DNA from: Acidobacteriota bacterium
Lineage (GTDB): Bacteria > Acidobacteriota > Thermoanaerobaculia > Gp7-AA8
Direction of reading: 5' to 3'
Assembly (NCBI GenBank): GCA_019244185.1
Contig: JAFATB010000013.1
Location: 130,438 to 194,437, forward strand
DNA: 64,000 nt
Both the position numbers and the translations under genes were made by a program. The notes under the pieces were generated by a model. The model saw only the letters and a program-made list of their open reading frames with translations. It made no database searches and was not told the origin of the DNA. This document shows, in pieces, positions 61,530 through 64,000 of this stretch (its first letter is position 1; each line of letters opens with the position of its first letter).

Positions 61530-62954
61530 ATGGGCGGCATCAATTACGACGAGCGGATTCCGAACAATGTCGAGCTCTCGACGAACAAGACGCTGCAGCG
61601 CGCGCTGGAGCACTGGCAGCCGCGTTTTCTCGACTGGTGGAAAGACCTCGGCCCCGAGGTCTTCCAGAACAACGACGTGTATCTGCGCACGGCGACGTCG
61701 GTCGACGCGCAAGGGTGGGCGACGTTCGGAATGGTGCGCATGCCGGAGTATCGCTGGGGCATCTTCCTCGCCGATCCGAAGGCGAACCGCACGATCGGCT
61801 TCGGCGACAACATCGGCGCGCCGGCGTGGCAGGTCGTGCCGGGCGAGCATCGCTCGACGCTGCGCCGCCTCATCGTGACGCAGGGCGACACCGAGCCCGC
61901 GTCGGTCGAGCAGCAGCGCGCGCTCGGCAAGACCGCGCCGTCGCTCTACGACCTGCGCAACCTCTTTCAGGTGAACGTCGAGGAAGGCCGCCATCTGTGG
62001 GCGATGGTGTATCTGCTCCACGCGTACTTTGGGCGCGACGGCCGCGAGGAAGCGGAAGGGCTGCTCGAGCGCCACGCCGGCGACGCCGACAAGCCGCGCA
62101 TCCTGACGACGTTCAACGAGCCGATCCGTGACTGGCTGTCGTTCTACATGTTTGCCTATTTCACCGACCGCGACGGCAAGTTCCAGCTCAAGGCGCTCGC
62201 GGAAAGCGGCTTCGATCCGCTCGCGCGGACCTGCCAGTTCATGCTCACTGAAGAAGCGCATCACATGTTCGTCGGCGACAGCGGCATCGGCCGCGTCGTG
62301 CGGCGCACCGTCGAAGTGATGAATGAGCTGAAGACCGAAGACCCGCAGAAGATCCGCGCGGCGGGCGCGATCGATCTGCAGACGATTCAGAAGTACATGA
62401 ACTTCTGGTTCAGCTCCGCGCTGGATTTGTTCGGCTCCGAAGTCTCGTCGAACGCGGCGAGCTACTTCGCGAACGGACTCAAAGGTCGTCCCGACGAGTC
62501 GCTGTACGACGACCACGTCGCGAACGGCGACTACACGCTCGACCTGCCCGACGGCCGCGGCGGCGTGAAGGCGGAGACGGTCTCGATGCGCAACGCGATG
62601 AACGAAGTCATGCGCGCGGCGTACATCCGCGACTGCGAGAACGGCGTGAAGCGCTGGAACAAGATCATCGAGAAGGGCGGCGTCGACTTCGAGCTGCGTC
62701 TGCCGAGCGCGCGTTTCCGGCGCACGGTCGGCGCGTGGTCGAACGTCCCGACCGATCCCGCGGGCAACCCGATCGCGCCGGAGGCGTTCGCGGCTGGCAT
62801 GCCGTCGTGGATTCCGACGCCGGACGATCAGGAGTTTGTGCAGTCGATGATGCAGCCGGTGCTCGAGCCGGGCAAAGTCGCGAGCTGGATCGCGGCGCCG
62901 GAGCGCGGCATCAACAACCTGCCGGTCGATTACGAGTACGTGCGCGTCGCGTAG
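61530..62954 (+). CDS. boxB: Benzoyl-CoA 2,3-epoxidase, oxygenase component
   Basis: A 474-residue ferritin-like di-iron oxygenase of normal BoxB length. Iron ligands are in NVEEGRHLW and TEEAHHMF (both EExxH). Other marks are YRWGIFLADPKANRTIGFG and KYMNFWFSSALDLFG. BoxB with the reductase BoxA adds O2 to benzoyl-CoA. BoxA is not in this window. The end overlaps the convergent GGDEF-EAL gene by 25 nt. Certain on motif and context. Confidence 0.96.
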   Translation: MGGINYDERIPNNVELSTNKTLQRALEHWQPRFLDWWKDLGPEVFQNNDVYLRTATSVDAQGWATFGMVRMPEYRWGIFLADPKANRTIGFGDNIGAPAWQVVPGEHRSTLRRLIVTQGDTEPASVEQQRALGKTAPSLYDLRNLFQVNVEEGRHLWAMVYLLHAYFGRDGREEAEGLLERHAGDADKPRILTTFNEPIRDWLSFYMFAYFTDRDGKFQLKALAESGFDPLARTCQFMLTEEAHHMFVGDSGIGRVVRRTVEVMNELKTEDPQKIRAAGAIDLQTIQKYMNFWFSSALDLFGSEVSSNAASYFANGLKGRPDESLYDDHVANGDYTLDLPDGRGGVKAETVSMRNAMNEVMRAAYIRDCENGVKRWNKIIEKGGVDFELRLPSARFRRTVGAWSNVPTDPAGNPIAPEAFAAGMPSWIPTPDDQEFVQSMMQPVLEPGKVASWIAAPERGINNLPVDYEYVRVA

Positions 62955-64000
62955 CGGCGCGCATCGTCGGGCGGGAGCGGCCGGGCGAAGTAGAAGCCTT
63001 GCGCGAAATCGACGGCGAGGTCGCGCATGCGCGCGGCCTGCTCGGTCGTCTCCAGTCCTTCGACCGTGACCTGCATGCCGAGGAGGCGCGCGAGCGAGGC
63101 GATGGTGCGCACGATGTCGTCGCCGCGCCGCGCGTCGGCGTCGAGCAGGAACGAGCGATCGATCTTCAGCACGTCGAACGGAAACTGGCGCAGCGAGCTC
63201 AGTGACGAGTAGCCGGTGCCGAAGTCGTCGAGGCTGAGGCCGACGCCGAGCGCGCGCAGATCGCCGAGCAACGCAGCGGCCGCGTCGGCGCTTTCGATGA
63301 GCACGCTCTCGGTGACTTCGAGATGCAAGCGGCGCGGCGCGATGCCGCTTTCGTCCAGCGCCGCGCGCACGCGTTCGACCACGTCCGGCTGCAGCAGCTG
63401 ACGCGCGGAGAGGTTCACGTGGATGGCGAGCTCGCCGCCGCCGGCGTGCGTGTCGTCCCAGTCGCGCAGCTGACGCAGCGCCTCGCGCAGCACCCAGTCG
63501 CCGATCGGCAGGATGAGGCCCGTCTCTTCCGCGAGCGGAACGATCTTGTCCGCGCCGACGAGCTCCGCGCCGCGCTGCCAGCGCACGAGCGCCTCGAAGC
63601 CGCACACTTTGGCCGTCCGCAGCGAGACGATTGGCTGGTAGTGCACGCGCAGCTCGCCGCGGTCGATGGCGCGCCGCAGATCGGTCTCGAACTGCAGCAG
63701 GTCGACGACGCGCGCGTGCATCGCGGCGTCGAACAGCTCGTGCCGCGCTTTCCCCTGCGCCTTCGCGCGGTACATGGCGATGTCCGCGTCGCGCAGCACA
63801 TCCTCGGAACGCTCGTAGCCGGTCGTGCTGACGGCGATGCCGGTGCTGACCGTCGTGAAGATCTCGTGCGAGCCGATCGTGAACGGCACGAGCAGCGCGT
63901 CGTGGATGCGGCGCGCGGTGCGCACCGCGCCGCCCGCGTCGTGGATCTCCTCGACCAGCACGGCGAACTCGTCGCCGCCGAGGCGCGCGACGACGTCGCC
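62930..64000 (-). CDS. GGDEF-EAL c-di-GMP protein, N-terminus beyond the window
   Basis: The frame runs to the last base, so the start is not seen; 356 codons are visible. The end of a GGDEF domain (RLGGDEFAVLVEE at about 63963-63996, intact) is followed by an EAL phosphodiesterase domain: FEALVRW, EVTESVLIE, LDDFGTGYSSLSSL and KIDRSF, all with the metal and catalytic residues. Both activities may be present; the EAL site looks complete. It ends 25 nt inside the boxB 3' end. Partial, but identity is secure. Confidence 0.9.
   Translation of the reverse strand, partial: GDVVARLGGDEFAVLVEEIHDAGGAVRTARRIHDALLVPFTIGSHEIFTTVSTGIAVSTTGYERSEDVLRDADIAMYRAKAQGKARHELFDAAMHARVVDLLQFETDLRRAIDRGELRVHYQPIVSLRTAKVCGFEALVRWQRGAELVGADKIVPLAEETGLILPIGDWVLREALRQLRDWDDTHAGGGELAIHVNLSARQLLQPDVVERVRAALDESGIAPRRLHLEVTESVLIESADAAAALLGDLRALGVGLSLDDFGTGYSSLSSLRQFPFDVLKIDRSFLLDADARRGDDIVRTIASLARLLGMQVTVEGLETTEQAARMRDLAVDFAQGFYFARPLPPDDARRYATRTYS

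Noticed and set aside
60996..63605. An 869-codon minus-strand open frame
   Set aside because: Antisense to boxC and boxB and then overlapping the EAL gene in another frame; no domain.
1..64000. tRNA, rRNA, CRISPR, insertion sequence, prophage or attachment sites
   Set aside because: I looked for clover-leaf CCA ends, rRNA-like conserved blocks, regular spacer arrays, transposase motifs and integrases and saw none.

Overview
The window is high-GC DNA (about two-thirds G+C by eye), densely coded, with many 1-26 nt gene overlaps and frequent GTG/TTG starts. Two DUF4388 (PATAN) proteins, receiver and GGDEF proteins, an ECF sigma circuit with TGCAACC...CGTC promoters, secreted M14/M16 peptidases and a large Ig-like protein with C-terminal modules ending in a 'YASVIDN' motif suggest an aerobic Gram-negative soil or freshwater bacterium, perhaps an Acidobacteriota relative. 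That placement is inference; there is no rRNA gene. I found no tRNA, rRNA, CRISPR array, insertion sequence or prophage.

Layout. 1-6.4 kb: end of a HYR-domain surface protein, a frameshifted B3 metallo-beta-lactamase, a PATAN protein, a damaged deacetylase/esterase pair, and a divergent BlaI repressor plus an M56 sensor protease fused to an M23 peptidoglycan-peptidase domain. 6.3-9.5 kb: housekeeping block on the minus strand (VOC protein, ybeY, phoH, rsmD, secreted protein). 9.6-16.9 kb: PDZ-hydrolase, interrupted streptogramin-lyase-like gene, cca and a glycosyltransferase, then a GGDEF protein, a PATAN protein and an acetyltransferase. 16.9-19.7 kb: a compact ECF sigma/anti-sigma locus with three copies of one promoter. 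19.7-24 kb: TPR and SPOR envelope proteins, remnants of a DUF4157 (eCIS-type) gene joined to a truncated AraC gene, a LOG protein and the Mrp Fe-S carrier. 24-28 kb: two-subunit CoA-transferase, lspA, ispG. 28-40 kb: a membrane coiled-coil protein with a C-terminal pseudo-receiver and 219-bp internal repeats, a MocR regulator divergent from a PLP decarboxylase, a small receiver, the large adhesin-like protein and a winged-helix/BTAD/receiver regulator. 40-57 kb: patatin, glycerol-3-phosphate dehydrogenase, YceH, two related coiled-coil proteins, an outer-membrane barrel, M14 and M16 peptidases, Rof, a DUF4173 membrane protein, an esterase, a CadC-like regulator, an FMN reductase, a degenerate LytM protein and a low-GC cysteine-rich secreted protein. 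57-63 kb: box genes for aerobic benzoyl-CoA degradation (boxD divergent from boxR-boxC-boxB). The window ends in a GGDEF-EAL gene.

How genes work together. BoxB epoxidises benzoyl-CoA, BoxC opens the ring, BoxD oxidises the semialdehyde, and BoxR senses benzoyl-CoA; boxA and the benzoate-CoA ligase are not in view. The CoA-transferase could serve the following 3-oxoacid step but sits far away. The ECF sigma factor appears to read its own operon, a divergent small membrane protein and a class-C-type serine hydrolase. BlaI and the M56-M23 sensor may control the adjacent deacetylase/esterase genes through a perfect palindrome.

The best candidates for something undescribed are the ECF mini-regulon, the BlaI/M56-M23 locus, the coiled-coil pseudo-receiver protein, and a perfect 14-bp hairpin that holds a peptidase start codon in its loop. 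Several dispensable genes carry frameshifts or a stop while core genes are intact.
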